Source: Glutamicibacter sp. JC586 (lineage in GTDB: Bacteria > Actinomycetota > Actinomycetes > Actinomycetales > Micrococcaceae). From it: 64,000 nt of DNA. Under the pieces are notes generated by a model. That model did no database searches. It had not been told where the DNA came from and saw only the letters and a program-made list of their open reading frames with translations. Of this stretch, positions 26,959 to 35,630 are shown one piece after another (position 1 is the stretch's first letter; each line of letters begins with the position of its first letter). Both the position numbers and the translations under genes were made by a program. The stretch spans positions 62,001 through 126,000 of the forward strand of contig NZ_VHIN01000002.1 in NCBI RefSeq assembly GCF_009805585.1, read 5' to 3'.

Positions 26959-27738
26959 GTGGAATTAAGGATTGTATCTGCGGGATATTCCGCGCTGATG
27001 CTTTTAGCGACGAGCTGGGCATTGTGGGCAGTACTTGCGGCCTCGACCCTAGTCGATGTCGCCGGCAGTTGGTTAGAACGTGATGCCTTCGTCAGCTCGG
27101 TGCCACTGTTTGGTTTACTGCCATGGATTGGGCTCACCGCTGGTGTTGGCCTTTACGCCATCTGGCAAGGCGTGGCTCGCTGGCGGCTTGAACTCCACCA
27201 AAAATTGCGTCCCTGGGTTCTTGCTCTGGCGCTCTCTAACGCACTTTGGGTTTTGTGCCTCAAGCGGGAAATGATCGGCTTAAGCCTCATCTGCGGATAT
27301 CTATTATTAGTGATACTGGTGCGTATTGCCGTCATCCTTGGCCGCAACTTCTTGATACAGCACATCGACCGATGGCTCACCCGAGCCTGTTTTGGTTTAT
27401 TCGCAGGCTGGTTAAGCGTCATCATCATGTCGCAAACACTTGCATTCTTCGCCATCAGCCACGCCAACCAAAATTCACTCATGTTTAAGGGAGCCAGCGC
27501 CTTAGTACTGACCCTTTTGGCTTTGTTCCTCTGCGCCGTAACCTTCAAAAACCCCATGGGGATTTACCTCAATTCAGGAGCCCTATGGGTTCTTACTTGG
27601 ATTATTATTGATCGCTATAACGGGCAGGGATCTTCTCCGCTCTTTGCAACGGTGAGCTTGATCGCTGCGGTTCTGATGCTGATCTGTTTGCTGAGCGCAC
27701 TGCGCACACGCATTCAACGAATCATCAGTTCGCAGTGA
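26959..27738 (+). CDS. Polytopic membrane protein of unknown function
   Basis: A 259-residue protein with about seven hydrophobic helices and short loops. It starts with GTG (VELRIVSAGYSALMLLATSW). A Trp-rich pattern (SWALWAVL, LPWIGLTAG, LWVLTWIIID) recalls TspO/tryptophan-rich sensory proteins, but I do not see the family signature clearly, so no function is assigned. It diverges from the Cds1-like gene by 59 bases and precedes a small anchored protein. Confidence 0.65.
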   Translation: MELRIVSAGYSALMLLATSWALWAVLAASTLVDVAGSWLERDAFVSSVPLFGLLPWIGLTAGVGLYAIWQGVARWRLELHQKLRPWVLALALSNALWVLCLKREMIGLSLICGYLLLVILVRIAVILGRNFLIQHIDRWLTRACFGLFAGWLSVIIMSQTLAFFAISHANQNSLMFKGASALVLTLLALFLCAVTFKNPMGIYLNSGALWVLTWIIIDRYNGQGSSPLFATVSLIAAVLMLICLLSALRTRIQRIISSQ

Positions 27739-27820
27739 GCGCAACGCCGGTCGCTTGAGAGCGAACCGCTAGCTGGCTAGGCTAGTGAGTGAGGCCTAAA
27801 GGTTCACCAGAGAGGAAAAC

Positions 27821-28171
27821 ATGTCGAAGACTGCTAAGAGCTTTAAAGAAGTTGAGAAGTCATTGGCGAAGCTCGCCAAGGCTGCCAAAGAAGAACTGCC
27901 AAAAGAAATCCGTGGCGGCTGGAATGAGGCTGTTTCCGGTGTCAACGTTGAAGCAATCAGCAAGGCTGGCTCCAACCTGATCGAAAACGTCGGTGGCAAC
28001 TCTAAGGCCGCCCAGCGTGCCCGCGCTTCGGTGCAGAACGCTGTTGACTCCGCACAGAAGAGCCTTGCGCCAAAGCAGAAGTCCTGCAAGGGCGGCAAGG
28101 TCCTGATCATCTCACTGGTACTCGCGGCCGTCGCAGCTGTTGTAGCATCCCAGGTGCAGAAGAAGAACTAG
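27821..28171 (+). CDS. Small Lys/Ala-rich protein with C-terminal membrane anchor
   Basis: A 116-residue protein with a charged, probably helical or coiled-coil region (SFKEVEKSLAKLAKAAKEEL) and a single hydrophobic C-terminal helix (KVLIISLVLAAVAAVVASQV) ending in QKKN. A strong ribosome site (AGAGAGGAAAAC) precedes the ATG. The layout suggests a tail-anchored cytoplasmic protein; the fold resembles YtxH-type stress proteins only loosely. Function unknown. A very strong terminator follows six bases after the stop. Confidence 0.75.
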   Translation: MSKTAKSFKEVEKSLAKLAKAAKEELPKEIRGGWNEAVSGVNVEAISKAGSNLIENVGGNSKAAQRARASVQNAVDSAQKSLAPKQKSCKGGKVLIISLVLAAVAAVVASQVQKKN

Positions 28172-28176
28172 TTTTC

Positions 28177-28221
28177 ATGACTCAGGGCGTGACCTCCACT
28201 GGAGGTCACGCCCTGAGTCAT
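28177..28221. terminator. 21-bp perfect stem terminator
   Basis: The arms at 28177-28197 and 28201-28221 (beginning ATGACTCAGGGCGTGACC) are perfectly complementary around an ACT loop, just downstream of the stop of the 116-residue gene. Confidence 0.88.
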
Positions 28222-28354
28222 ATCTACTGCACTTCGGATACCGCTCAGATGAGGCATAGTAAATACCCCATCGTTCCACTGCTCACATTTAGTTGCATGA
28301 CTTCAACCAAAGGAGCAGACTTTCCTTGAAAGTTCAATTTTCAAGGAGACGATC

Positions 28355-29203
28355 ATGCAACTAGTCAACACCACCGTGCTAGGAACCGGAGTCTTGGGTT
28401 CCCAGATTCTCTTCCAAACTGCCTACTACGGATTACCCGCCACTGGATACGACATCACCGAGGAAGCAATCAGCGCAACCGAATCTCGCTTAGATACCCT
28501 CGTTGAGAACTATGCCGAATTCTTCGGCGATCGGGCCAAGGCCCAGGCGGCTCGTGAGTCAATCACCTTGACCACTGATTTGGCCGAAGCTGTGAAAGAA
28601 GCTGACCTGGTCATCGAATCAGTGCCCGAGAGCCTGGCAATCAAGGAACAGACCTACCAGAAGCTTGCCGCCGTCGCTCGCCCAGAAACTATTTTTGCCA
28701 CGAACTCTTCCACGCTTCTGCCGTCCGACATCGCACCATTCACCGGACGCCCTGAGCAGTTCTTGGCCCTGCACTATGCCAACAACATCTGGAAAAACAA
28801 TACCGGCGAGGTGATGGGCACCGAGCAAACCAGCAAGGAAGCCTTCGAAGCAGTTGTTGACTTTGCCGAACGCACCGGTCTGGTGGCCATTCGAGTACTC
28901 AAAGAACAACCAGGCTACGTCTTGAACTCAATGCTTGTCCCGTTCTTGGAGTCCGCAAGCCATCTATTGGTCAACGGCATCGCCGACGCGGCCACGATCG
29001 ATACCACCTGGAAAATCGGCACCGGAGCACCCTTTGGACCGTTTGAAATCTATGACGTAGTGGGACTGAATACCGCTTATCACATCGCAAGCAACGGTGA
29101 TGAGACCAGCAAGAAATTTGCCGCGCTACTCAAGAGTGAGTACATCGAGAACGGCAAGCTAGGCCGAGCAACCGGCGAGGGCTTCTACAAATACAACGAC
29201 TAG
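28355..29203 (+). CDS. 3-hydroxyacyl-CoA dehydrogenase
   Basis: A 282-residue NAD-dependent enzyme of the FadB/Hbd family. The N-terminal Rossmann motif GTGVLG is at 10-15, the substrate segment SSTLLPSD and the catalytic His in ALHYANN are followed by the C-terminal dimerisation domain (PGYVLNSMLVPFLESA; GEGFYKYND). It oxidises 3-hydroxyacyl-CoA in beta-oxidation or butyrate-type metabolism. TCAAGGAGACGATC precedes the ATG. It is a stand-alone gene, without an enoyl-CoA hydratase domain. Confidence 0.9.
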   Translation: MQLVNTTVLGTGVLGSQILFQTAYYGLPATGYDITEEAISATESRLDTLVENYAEFFGDRAKAQAARESITLTTDLAEAVKEADLVIESVPESLAIKEQTYQKLAAVARPETIFATNSSTLLPSDIAPFTGRPEQFLALHYANNIWKNNTGEVMGTEQTSKEAFEAVVDFAERTGLVAIRVLKEQPGYVLNSMLVPFLESASHLLVNGIADAATIDTTWKIGTGAPFGPFEIYDVVGLNTAYHIASNGDETSKKFAALLKSEYIENGKLGRATGEGFYKYND

Positions 29204-29253
29204 CTAGTTCCGCCCAGCAGATCGGGGCACTTGCGCTCGGATAGGATGGTTAC

Positions 29254-30936
29254 GTGGCTCATATCGACGTGACTGACATCCAATATTTCCTTTCCGACGG
29301 CACCCAACTGCTGGGCGGTGTCACATTTAAGGTCTCTGCTGGCACCAAAACTGCGCTGATTGGCCCCAACGGCACCGGCAAGACAACACTGTTCAAAATC
29401 ATCTCCGGTGACCTGAAGGCCGACGACGGTTCTATCAACCGCACCGGCAGCCTCGGAATCATGCGCCAGTTTGTCGGCCAGGTTCGTGATGAGACAACGG
29501 TGAAAGAACTTCTGCTCTCCACCGCTGCCCCAGCACTGGCTGAAGCTGCTGAAAAAGTCGCCAAGTACGAAGCTCTCATGCTCACCAGCGAGGACGAAAA
29601 AGTCCACATGCGCTACGCCGAAGCCATCATTGAATGGGGCGATGCTGGTGGATACGAATTGGAAACCACTTGGGATAAGGTCTGCATGGCAGCCCTCGGC
29701 GTAGAATTTGACGCAGCTTCAGACCGCTTGGCGCGAACCCTCTCGGGTGGCGAGCAGAAACGCTTGGTTCTCGAAGCGCTCTTTGAAGGCAACGACGAAC
29801 TGTTGTTATTGGACGAACCGGATAACTATCTTGATGTTCCAGGCAAGCGTTGGCTGGAAGAAAAGATGCGCAACTCCCCTAAAACCGTACTGTTTATTAG
29901 CCACGACCGTGAATTGCTCAATAATGCAGCAACCCGAATCGTCACCTTGGAGCCAGGGCATGGCGGAGCCACGGCTTGGATTCATGGTGGCGCCTTTGGA
30001 AGTTACGTTCAGGCTCGCCAAGAACGCAATGAACGTTTTGAAGAACTGCGCAAGCGCTGGGATGAAGAGCACGCCAAGCTCAAAGAGTTGGTCAACATGT
30101 ATAAGACCAAGGCGGCCTTCCGCTCGGATATGGCCAATCGCTATCACGCAGCGACCACGCGACTCGAAAAGTTCTTGGAAGCAGGACCTCCCCAAGCAAT
30201 TCCTCTGGAACAAAATGTTCAGATGCGCCTGAAAGGTGGACGTACTGCCAAGCGAGCGGTCGTTGCCGAAAATCTCGAACTGACCGGTCTAATGAAACCC
30301 TTCTCTACCGAAATCTGGTTTGGGGATCGTGTGGGGGTTCTGGGTTCGAATGGTTCAGGAAAATCGCACTTCCTCCGATTATTGGCCTCCGGGGGCACCG
30401 ACCCAGAACGTGAGCACTTGCCTGTCTCAGATGTGGTGATCTCCGAGGTGCCACACGAAGGCTCGGTCAAGCTTGGGGCAAGAATCCGTCCTGGTTATTT
30501 CGCCCAGACTCATACCCGCCCGGATCTTTTTGGCAAGACCTTGCTAGAAATCCTGCACCGAGGAGACGAACACCGTTCAGGCTTACCCCGCGAAGCTGCC
30601 TCGGGTGCGTTGGATGGCTACGGATTGGCCGGTCAAGCAGAACAGAAGTTCGAGTCACTTTCTGGTGGACAGCAAGCGCGCTTCCAGATTTTGTTGTTGC
30701 AGCTTTCGGGCGCCACTTTGCTTCTGCTCGATGAGCCGACAGATAACTTGGACCTGCATTCAGGTGAAGCCCTGGAACGTGCCATCGATGCTTTTGAAGG
30801 TACTGTTTTGGCAGTCACCCACGACCGTTGGTTCGCTCGCGGTTTTGATCGTTTCCTCGTATTTGGGTCCGACGGAAAGGTCTATGAATCCCCGGAACCC
30901 GTGTGGGACGAGCAGCGCGTAGTGCGTCAACGATAG
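29254..30936 (+). CDS. ABC-F family ATPase (ribosome-associated type)
   Basis: A 560-residue soluble protein with two ABC domains and no transmembrane part. Domain 1 has Walker A GPNGTGKT (37-44), signature LSGGEQKR and LLLLDEPDNYLD; a charged linker (ERFEELRKRWDEEHAKLKEL) follows; domain 2 has GSNGSGKS, LSGGQQARF and LLLLDEPTDNLD. ABC-F proteins act at the ribosomal E site in translation or antibiotic protection. Which paralogue this is cannot be told from the sequence alone. GTG start at 29254. Confidence 0.9.
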   Translation: MAHIDVTDIQYFLSDGTQLLGGVTFKVSAGTKTALIGPNGTGKTTLFKIISGDLKADDGSINRTGSLGIMRQFVGQVRDETTVKELLLSTAAPALAEAAEKVAKYEALMLTSEDEKVHMRYAEAIIEWGDAGGYELETTWDKVCMAALGVEFDAASDRLARTLSGGEQKRLVLEALFEGNDELLLLDEPDNYLDVPGKRWLEEKMRNSPKTVLFISHDRELLNNAATRIVTLEPGHGGATAWIHGGAFGSYVQARQERNERFEELRKRWDEEHAKLKELVNMYKTKAAFRSDMANRYHAATTRLEKFLEAGPPQAIPLEQNVQMRLKGGRTAKRAVVAENLELTGLMKPFSTEIWFGDRVGVLGSNGSGKSHFLRLLASGGTDPEREHLPVSDVVISEVPHEGSVKLGARIRPGYFAQTHTRPDLFGKTLLEILHRGDEHRSGLPREAASGALDGYGLAGQAEQKFESLSGGQQARFQILLLQLSGATLLLLDEPTDNLDLHSGEALERAIDAFEGTVLAVTHDRWFARGFDRFLVFGSDGKVYESPEPVWDEQRVVRQR

Positions 30937-30953
30937 AGAATTCAAATACACAA

Positions 30954-31003
30954 CAGCCGGTGGCCGGTGCGTTCCAAATCTGAAACGCACCGGCCACCGG
31001 CTG
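30954..31003. terminator. 20-bp stem terminator between ABC-F gene and ArsR gene
   Basis: Arms at 30954-30973 and 30984-31003 (CAGCCGGTGGCCGGTGCGTT and its complement) pair perfectly around a ten-base loop, between two convergent genes. Confidence 0.85.
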
Positions 31004-31016
31004 AATTTATGTCATC

Positions 31017-31367
31017 TTAAACGTGGTGCTCTGGATGTAACTCAGAGTGCGGCGCCTGAAGTTGGTGAAGTAATTGATGAATCCCCAGATGGACCAGCTG
31101 CCAACGCCGATATTTGCCATCACGTTCGACATTCACAACCTGGGCACGATGCAAGGTGGATAACGCTTGGGTCACCGTATTCGGTGTCAGCCCGGTCGCT
31201 TGGGCTAATTGGCTCACCGAAGATCCCGGGGCAGCATGCATGGCTACAAGTATCTTGATTCGTGTTTCGTCGGCGCACAGAGAAAAAACTTCGATCCACT
31301 CGGGAATGGTCTCTTGAACCTTAGCCAGTGCGTCGAACCCGATCTTTTCCAATTCAATCTCAGCCAC
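31017..31367 (-). CDS. ArsR/SmtB-family metal-sensing repressor, His-rich C terminus (probable nickel sensor)
   Basis: A 116-residue winged-helix repressor. The DNA-binding part covers ADETRIKILVAMH to PNTVTQALSTLHRAQVVNV. The C-terminal alpha helix and tail hold seven His between residues 93 and 115 (H93, H97, H101, H107, H111, H114, H115) plus E109 and E113, and C31 precedes the recognition helices. This pattern recalls nickel/cobalt sensors of the NmtR/KmtR type. It diverges from a nickel-type ABC importer next to a urease cluster, which supports Ni as the ligand. Released or tightened DNA binding by Ni would control the importer. Confidence 0.8.
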   Translation of the reverse strand: MAEIELEKIGFDALAKVQETIPEWIEVFSLCADETRIKILVAMHAAPGSSVSQLAQATGLTPNTVTQALSTLHRAQVVNVERDGKYRRWQLVHLGIHQLLHQLQAPHSELHPEHHV

Positions 31368-31411
31368 GGTTTACCGGTCCCTCGTTAATCGTACAAAGCC
31401 CAAGTAACACA

Positions 31412-31440
31412 GACATATGTCCGGTTGAACACATGTATTC
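31412..31440. promoter_or_regulatory. Candidate operator of the metal repressor
   Basis: GACATATGTC (31412-31421) is a perfect 10-bp palindrome and GAACACATGTATTC (31427-31440) a near-palindrome; both contain ACAnATGT-type cores, with centres 17 bases apart. They lie in the short region between the repressor start and the importer start, as expected for ArsR/SmtB sites (inference). Confidence 0.5.
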
Positions 31441-31484
31441 TGAGATCATCTAGCTCCCCTTTTGCTGTGAAAGGTACTATTCCA

Positions 31485-33095
31485 TTGCGCAAGACAACCG
31501 CCAGCGCCATAGCTGTTCTGCTACCAATCCTAATTGCCTGCACCGGTTGTCAAGCAACTACGACGGCTGCCTCGGCAAAGTCCGAAGTCAACCTCCTGAC
31601 TAACGCTTTACCTGAATCGCTGAATCCATTGGCCGGATTCGACAATAACGGCATTGGAAAAATCAACGAATCCCTCTTCACCCTCGATGGGGACTCCCAA
31701 GCGCTTCCTGATATCGTTCCCATGCTTGCTGACAAAGACCCCAAGATTTCTCAGCACGGACTAGTCTGGGACGTGACATTGCGCCAAGGGATCAAGTTTA
31801 GCGACGGTACTGCGCTGGATCCGGCAGATGTTGTCGCCAGCTACAAGGCCATAAAGGACCCACGCACCGCTTCCCCACTGGCCAGCACCTTAGAAAATCT
31901 CAAGTCCGTCCAGACCCATGGTGAAAATGGCGTTCGATTTACCCTGTACGAACCCCAGATTTCTTTCAAAACCTCCCTGCTGATTGGCATTGCACCCTCC
32001 GAATTAATTGATCAGGGCGAGCCGATGAGCGAATCATCTCTGAATCGCTCTCCGGTAGGCACTGGTCCCTACGTGCTGGATCGATTCGACAGTTCATCTC
32101 TGGTCCTGAGCGCCAATAAGAACTACCGCGACGGGATTCCCGCGGTACAGAAGGTTTCCTATACCCAGTCAGAAGACGACAATGCTCGCACCCAGAGCAT
32201 GGCAGGTTCGGATTACACAGGCACTGTGTTGCCGCCGCGCCTGGCCGCCGGACTTGCCCAACGCGAAGGGTTCGAAGTTGTCACCGCGACCAGCGCGGAC
32301 TGGCGGGGCATTTCTCTTCCTGCAGATCACCCGTTTACCAAAGACCCCAAGGTGCGGCTAGCCCTGAACCTTGCGGTTGATCGACAACAGATTATTGACG
32401 GTGTATTGGCTGGTGCTGGACGCCCCGCCTACAGCTTCGTCCCGCCAGCATACGGTGAGTATTACAATTCTGAAGCCGTCTTTGAACACAACCCGCAACG
32501 CGCGAAAGAAATGCTCGACGACGATGGTTGGGTGATTGGTAACGACGGTATTCGCGTCAAGAACGGGCAACGCGCAGAGTTCACTGTGCTCTACAACCCC
32601 GGAGACACGCTACGTCGAGATCTATCTTTGGCATTGGCCGACCAGTTGGAAAACTACGGCATCAAGGTTAGCGTCGACTCGGCAACATTCGACCAAGCCG
32701 AGCCACGCGTTGGCAAGGACTCCATCATGCTCGGCGGCGGAGACACACCGTACGACGTTGATACGCAGCTGTACAAGATGCTGCATTCCAGCTATCCGAA
32801 AGCTGGAGCGTACTACGATAATCCGAGCCACTTCGCCAGTAAAGACATGGACCAGGCCCTACATCAGGGACGGACCAGCACTAAGACTGCCGACAGGGTC
32901 GCGGCCTATCAGCACGTACAAGACCTCTACGTCAGTGACCCCTCGATGCTGTTACTAGCCTTTATCGACCACACCTACGTACAGCGTAGCGACGTACACA
33001 AAACCTGGAACACGACCGGAACACTTCTGGAACCGCACGAACACGGCACAGCGTGGGGACCATGGGCCAAAATAGGTCAGTGGAGCAACAGGTGA
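31485..33095 (+). CDS. Lipoprotein substrate-binding protein of a nickel/peptide-type ABC importer
   Basis: A 536-residue SBP_bac_5 family lipoprotein. The signal peptide ends in the lipobox LIAC (Cys19), and the mature part starts TGCQATTTAASAKSEVNLL. The N-terminal pattern LPESLNPLAGFDNNGIGKIN resembles NikA and the metal-binding members of the oligopeptide group. The TTG at 31485 is chosen because it gives a signal peptide of the right length, with GAAAGG upstream. It captures Ni (perhaps as a chelate) outside the membrane and is first of a four-gene importer operon. Confidence 0.82.
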   Translation: MRKTTASAIAVLLPILIACTGCQATTTAASAKSEVNLLTNALPESLNPLAGFDNNGIGKINESLFTLDGDSQALPDIVPMLADKDPKISQHGLVWDVTLRQGIKFSDGTALDPADVVASYKAIKDPRTASPLASTLENLKSVQTHGENGVRFTLYEPQISFKTSLLIGIAPSELIDQGEPMSESSLNRSPVGTGPYVLDRFDSSSLVLSANKNYRDGIPAVQKVSYTQSEDDNARTQSMAGSDYTGTVLPPRLAAGLAQREGFEVVTATSADWRGISLPADHPFTKDPKVRLALNLAVDRQQIIDGVLAGAGRPAYSFVPPAYGEYYNSEAVFEHNPQRAKEMLDDDGWVIGNDGIRVKNGQRAEFTVLYNPGDTLRRDLSLALADQLENYGIKVSVDSATFDQAEPRVGKDSIMLGGGDTPYDVDTQLYKMLHSSYPKAGAYYDNPSHFASKDMDQALHQGRTSTKTADRVAAYQHVQDLYVSDPSMLLLAFIDHTYVQRSDVHKTWNTTGTLLEPHEHGTAWGPWAKIGQWSNR

Positions 33096-34078
33096 GTGAT
33101 ACAGCCTTCCCTGGTCGCTGGGTCCAGGTGGCCAGGCTATTATCTCGACGGCTCGCGGTAGCCGTGCCCGTCACCCTGGTACTCACTGCTCTCGTCTTCG
33201 CACTGGCCAGCGTTGCACCGTTTAACCCGCTCGCCACGTATCTCGGATCAAGTTACACTCACACCAATCCAGAATTGCGTGAACAACTGAGCAGCCAGCT
33301 TGGCTTTGATAAACCATGGGCGCAGGTTTGGACACAATGGATTAGCCACGCGTTGCGCGGGGACCTTGGAGTTTCCATCTCCACCTCACAACCGGTGACG
33401 AGCGTACTACTCGAAAGAATCCCTTATACGCTGCTCATGACCAGCGTAGGTCTACTACTGGCGATTGTCATCGCGCTCATTTTGGCCTTGCTCGCCGCAA
33501 CCTATCGGTACGGATTCATCGACCGTGTGGTCCAAGCTATCAGCCATCTAGCCCAGTCAATTCCGGTGTTTGTCATCGCTTTGGTGGCCATTACCCTTAT
33601 TGCGTTGCCACTTGGTTGGCCCACCTCAGGCGTGGCAGCTACAGGTATGGATCCCACAATGACCTCCGTGGCCACCCATTTGTTGTTGCCCGCCACCGTG
33701 TTGGCCATTAGCCTGCTCCCCTGGTTACTTTTGAACCTCCGTACCTCGCTATTCGAAGCGTTAGACACGGACGCAGTCTTGGCGGCACGAGGGCGAGGTT
33801 CTCGCGATATTTTGCTCACCGAAGCCCTGCCCCAAGCCCTGTTGCCTTTTATTACCGTTGTGGGTTCTCGACTCGGTGAACTGATCTCCGGTGCGTTACT
33901 GATTGAAACTATTTTTTCTTGGCCAGGAATTGCTTCCGCCGTCGTTGGTTCTGCAGTGGCTGGTGACTTCGCGTTACTCGCCGCGGTGACCGTGTGCTCA
34001 GCCCTGGCTGTTTTTGCAGGAAATGCCCTAGCTGACGCAGCCTATCTCCTTATAGATCCTCGGGTCACTCATGTATAA
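33092..34078 (+). CDS. ABC importer permease subunit (NikB/DppB type)
   Basis: A 328-residue binding-protein-dependent transport permease with six hydrophobic helices. A conserved EAA-like loop (ARGRGSRDILLTEALPQALL) is followed by PFITVVGSRLGELISGALLIETIFS WPG-type C-terminal motifs of the DppB/NikB group. The GTG at 33092 overlaps the preceding stop in GTGA and has GGAG six bases upstream, so it is preferred over an ATG 39 bases earlier. The pore partner is the fused permease-ATPase that follows. Confidence 0.88.
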   Translation: MSDTAFPGRWVQVARLLSRRLAVAVPVTLVLTALVFALASVAPFNPLATYLGSSYTHTNPELREQLSSQLGFDKPWAQVWTQWISHALRGDLGVSISTSQPVTSVLLERIPYTLLMTSVGLLLAIVIALILALLAATYRYGFIDRVVQAISHLAQSIPVFVIALVAITLIALPLGWPTSGVAATGMDPTMTSVATHLLLPATVLAISLLPWLLLNLRTSLFEALDTDAVLAARGRGSRDILLTEALPQALLPFITVVGSRLGELISGALLIETIFSWPGIASAVVGSAVAGDFALLAAVTVCSALAVFAGNALADAAYLLIDPRVTHV

Positions 34079-35630
34079 GCCCCAGAGAAATTGGACTGCG
34101 CTCACCATCGCTGTGCTATTGCTGAGCTACGCGATTATCGTTCCTGTCATCAATCATGAAGCAATCTCTGCAGTGGACCTCTCGGGCGTCTATCACGCTC
34201 CAAGTGTCAGCCACCTTTTTGGCACAGATCAGCTGGGTAGAGATATCTGGACTCGCACTGCGGCAGGACTGCGGATTTCTATGGTGATGGCTGTGGTGGC
34301 GGCGATCTTTTCAACGATTCTTGGTGCACTCGCAGCAGTGGCAGCAGTGACTTTCGGCCGGTGGGTTGATCAGGTCATCACTCGGCTTATTGATTCCCTC
34401 AACGCAGTTCCACATTTGTTACTCTCAGTGGTTATCCTGGCGCTGTGGCCGGGAGAAATCTGGGCGATCATCCTCTCCATAGCATTGACCCATTGGACGC
34501 AGACAGCGAGGATTCTTCGCTCTAAACTGCTAGCCGAACGTGAAAGTGGATACGTCAAACTCAGTGTTGCAGCGGGAGCCAAGCCCGTGGCCCTGTGGCG
34601 CACGCACCTTCTCCCAGCGGTACTTGGGCAAGCATCGATTGCTTTTGCTCTGCAGATCCCTCACGCCATGTGGCACGAATCAGCGTTGTCTTTCCTTGGC
34701 GTCGGGTTACCAGCACAATCAGCATCACTCGGATTGATATTGGAAGATGCCCGCGGCGGAATCTTAACTGGGGCTTGGTGGCTACTGGTTTTCCCGGCGA
34801 CCGTCTTGGTTTTGGCCTGCTGGGCAGTGGCCTCACTGCCGGTCACCCAGCCTCGTGCCCGAAAAGAATCTCGCGTTACGGCACCAAAAGTCCGGCGGGA
34901 ACCGTCATTCCAGACTTCTGATGACAAGCATGTACTGAACGACCTTCAGCTCAAGGTCACAGTAGCTGCCGGTGACACAATACTGGTGCAGTCGGCGAAA
35001 CTCAGGCTCACCAAAGGAACAATTAACGCCGTAACAGGTGTTTCAGGCGCGGGAAAGACGTTGTTCCTTCGAGCGATCGCTGGCCTATTGCCAAAGACTT
35101 TGTCCGTAGATTCTTCAGTCATACTTCATGGCAAGCAATACCCCAATGCGGCTGCTGGCAAGCTACTTGGGAAGCAAATGGTCTTCATTCCTGGATCCGC
35201 GGCCACCGCGCTAAACCCAGTACAAACACTTCGCACCGCTTTGAAGCGAACGTTCCGCGAACATTCACTGCCCTCAAACGATGAGCAACTGGCAACATAC
35301 TGGAGCGAATTCGGGCTCGTCCCGGAATTATTAAGCCACTATCCGCATCAGCTCTCCGGCGGGCAAGCCCAGCGAGCGGTACTTGCCCTCGGGCTCGCTG
35401 CTGATCCCGAACATATCTTGCTCGATGAACCAACCAGTGCCTTAGACGAGGAAACCAGAACAATTGTCGCCAACGTGCTGCGATCTGCAGCCGAACGTGG
35501 AGCCACAGTCCTCATGGTGACCCACGATCTAGAACTTGCTGAGAACCTTGCGGAGCACATATATGTCATGGACAACGGCCACCTAATGCTCAAGGAGTAC
35601 TCGGCACGTGACGACAAGGTGGCGCCATGA
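34071..35630 (+). CDS. Fused permease (NikC-type) and ATPase (NikD-type) of the nickel-type importer
   Basis: A single 519-residue polypeptide. Residues about 1-255 are a DppC/NikC-like permease with the EAA loop AAGAKPVALWRTHLLPA (about 168-184); a linker (about 260-290) leads to an ABC ATPase with Walker A GVSGAGKT (323-330), signature LSGGQAQR (428-435) and Walker B ILLDEPTSALD (449-459). At the Q-loop, where peptide/nickel ATPases have FQDP or MQNP, it reads VFIPGSAATALNP, so the usual glutamine appears to be missing. The start overlaps the previous stop by eight bases. No frameshift is needed for the fusion. Confidence 0.85.
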   Translation: MYKPQRNWTALTIAVLLLSYAIIVPVINHEAISAVDLSGVYHAPSVSHLFGTDQLGRDIWTRTAAGLRISMVMAVVAAIFSTILGALAAVAAVTFGRWVDQVITRLIDSLNAVPHLLLSVVILALWPGEIWAIILSIALTHWTQTARILRSKLLAERESGYVKLSVAAGAKPVALWRTHLLPAVLGQASIAFALQIPHAMWHESALSFLGVGLPAQSASLGLILEDARGGILTGAWWLLVFPATVLVLACWAVASLPVTQPRARKESRVTAPKVRREPSFQTSDDKHVLNDLQLKVTVAAGDTILVQSAKLRLTKGTINAVTGVSGAGKTLFLRAIAGLLPKTLSVDSSVILHGKQYPNAAAGKLLGKQMVFIPGSAATALNPVQTLRTALKRTFREHSLPSNDEQLATYWSEFGLVPELLSHYPHQLSGGQAQRAVLALGLAADPEHILLDEPTSALDEETRTIVANVLRSAAERGATVLMVTHDLELAENLAEHIYVMDNGHLMLKEYSARDDKVAP

